The translations under genes and the position numbers were made by a program. Shown here in pieces: positions 62,896 through 64,000 of a stretch of 64,000 nucleotides of DNA. Below the pieces are notes generated by a model. It was not told the origin of the DNA. It searched no databases and saw only the letters and a program-made list of their open reading frames with translations. The stretch's first letter is position 1; each line of letters opens with the position of its first letter. The DNA comes from an uncultured Clostridium sp. Lineage in GTDB: Bacteria; Bacillota_A; Clostridia; TANB77; CAG-508. The stretch lies in contig CAOJZU010000007.1 of the NCBI GenBank assembly GCA_948466265.1, positions 9,187 to 73,186 of the forward strand. Direction: 5' to 3'.

Positions 62896-64000
62896 TTATT
62901 CGCTCACAATTCCAGTTCCTGAACATGTTGTACAAGTGCCACCACCGTTTGGGCACGTTCCCCACATATTATCTAGATGCTGATGAGTATAGCATCTGCA
63001 TTGTACCTTTGTTTCTCCACATTGTCTACAAGTCAAGGTGGTATGTGCATGTCCACCCGAATCTTTCTCTTTACATTTGAAGCATCTAAACTCACCATGG
63101 TTCTTTACACCTTTTGAACTGGTTTTTTCTCCGTTATGCATAGTACTTAGCGTACCAGAACCAGCACAGGTTGTACAAGTTTTTATAACATTAGAATAAA
63201 TAGTAGTTGAGTTGCCCACCGAATCAGTACAAGTTACTTTAAACTTAAAACTATAGTTAGCTTTTCCAAAGTTATATGAAACATAGTGTCCGAGTATTAT
63301 ACCCATAATCAAATTCTCCATGATGGTAATATGTATCCCACATACTTGTCCAATTTTCTGATCCATCTTTGCCTAATAAATCAATTGAACAATCTCCAAA
63401 TCCAGAGCTAGGTTCCTCATCACTTAAATTGACTTCATATTTAAGTCCATAGATATTTCCACTATATTGCGACATATAGCATGATACTGTTGGTGGTTCT
63501 ATGTCAATTTTTAGATTTTCAATTCTGCTTTCCGTTCCATGTACTTTTTGCATGTCATATCTCGTGTTAGCCCATACAGTTGCATTACCTATTCGTAGTT
63601 CAACACTGAAAGTTTCTCCATCCCAATTAAGGCTTGTATATAGTGGTTTAGTATTATGCTTATCGCACTTAAATGGATCATTTCCATAGCCAACATAGAC
63701 TGTGTTTCCAATTTCTTGCCATTCAAACCTACATCCACATGGTCCTACAAACCAAACTCCAAGTTTTGCATTTGGATCAGTACCTTGTGCTTTTTTTACT
63801 GTTATCTTTTTATAATTCCCCCATGTATCTGGGTTTTCTACTGTAATAATTGGTGCAGGATTTTTTGTTTTAACAGTAAGCACGTCACTAGTTTTTTCGT
63901 TTCCTGCTTGGTCTACTACCACTACTCTTAAGTAATATGTTGTACTTACATTTAAATTATTATATGTATGTTCTCTTGTTCCTGTATTTACTTGATAGTT
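62896..64000 (-). CDS. C-terminal part of a surface protein with Ig/FN3-like and DnaJ-type zinc motifs (one skip site)
   Basis: About 367 residues are visible; the gene continues past the right edge. The first part reads STTYYLRVVVVDQAGNEKTS and later CTDSVGNSTTIYSN, patterns of Ig-like and fibronectin-like beta-sandwich domains of bacterial surface proteins. The skip at 63292 gives YGYNTGHYVSYNFGKANYSF. The C-terminal 100 residues hold CTTCAGSGT, CFKCKEKDSGGHAH, CRQCGETKVQCRC and CTTCSGTG: two CxxCxGxG motifs as in DnaJ zinc fingers, plus further Cys/His pairs. No LPXTG signal or membrane span is seen at the end. Confidence 0.7.

Overview
The window is chromosomal DNA, about 28-30% GC by eye, from an anaerobic, spore-forming Clostridia-type Firmicute, probably an uncultured gut or rumen lineage. 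The evidence is spore genes (spoVB, bofA, a gerA operon, a spoIVA remnant), pyruvate formate-lyase with its activase, sortases, and Firmicute gene orders (tsaE-tsaB-rimI, rimP-nusA-ylxR-ylxQ-infB-rbfA-nrnA-truB, gap-pgk-tpi-gpmI-eno).

The main result concerns decoding. Thirty-six genes, most of them essential, look frameshifted, and every break has the same form: one extra C directly before a GGN codon, so that CGG stands in the reading frame. If the ribosome skips that C and reads GGN as glycine (called a 'skip site' below), every gene becomes full length with its conserved motifs intact. By hand count there are 82 such sites, plus 3 ambiguous ones. The fourth base is free (GGA about 56, GGT about 19, GGC 4, GGG 3). 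In every complete gene checked, length minus the number of skipped C's is a multiple of 3. CGG across codon boundaries (TCG GAA, TAC GGA, GAC GGA) is never skipped. In the core genes I found no in-frame CGG read as arginine. Only two foreign-looking genes (18045-18590, 31845-32654) use CGG as an ordinary codon. The simplest reading is a built-in +1 recoding or four-base codon, CGGN = Gly, used throughout the genome.

Layout. 1-15340, minus strand: most of an integrative conjugative element, with a type IV secretion system (VirD4, pilin, VirB6, PrgI, TraC-like, methyltransferase, VirB4, M23 peptidase), a relaxase, a ribbon-helix-helix accessory protein, a likely oriT, a run of small proteins sharing an acidic -EEEFE tail, ArdA, DUF3560, and a mobile metK. 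The element ends inside spoIVA; only the 3' end of spoIVA remains (15345-15629). 15609-18600: an LPXTG surface protein, its sortase, and a foreign VWA-like secreted protein. 18774-20380: tRNA-Leu and small genes. 20619-32960: a DUF3298 protein, nagZ, the tsaE-tsaB-rimI-lonC group, an HD protein, dxs, lexA, spoVB, a foreign gene, and a TSCPD protein. 33024-36413: sortase, HIT, alaS, dUTPase. 36656-40888: gerA operon. 40952-43505: isochorismatase family, bofA, rng, pth. 43698-48139: pfl, an Rpn-like nuclease, pflA. 48182-54913: glycolytic operon with an embedded YezG/DUF600 gene. 55132-62802: the translation operon. 62896-64000: a large surface protein that continues past the right edge.

The recoding ties these regions together. 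Glycolysis, translation, peptidyl-tRNA recycling, SOS control, germination and conjugation all depend on it, and the conjugative element carries skip sites too, so it is adapted to this host or its relatives.
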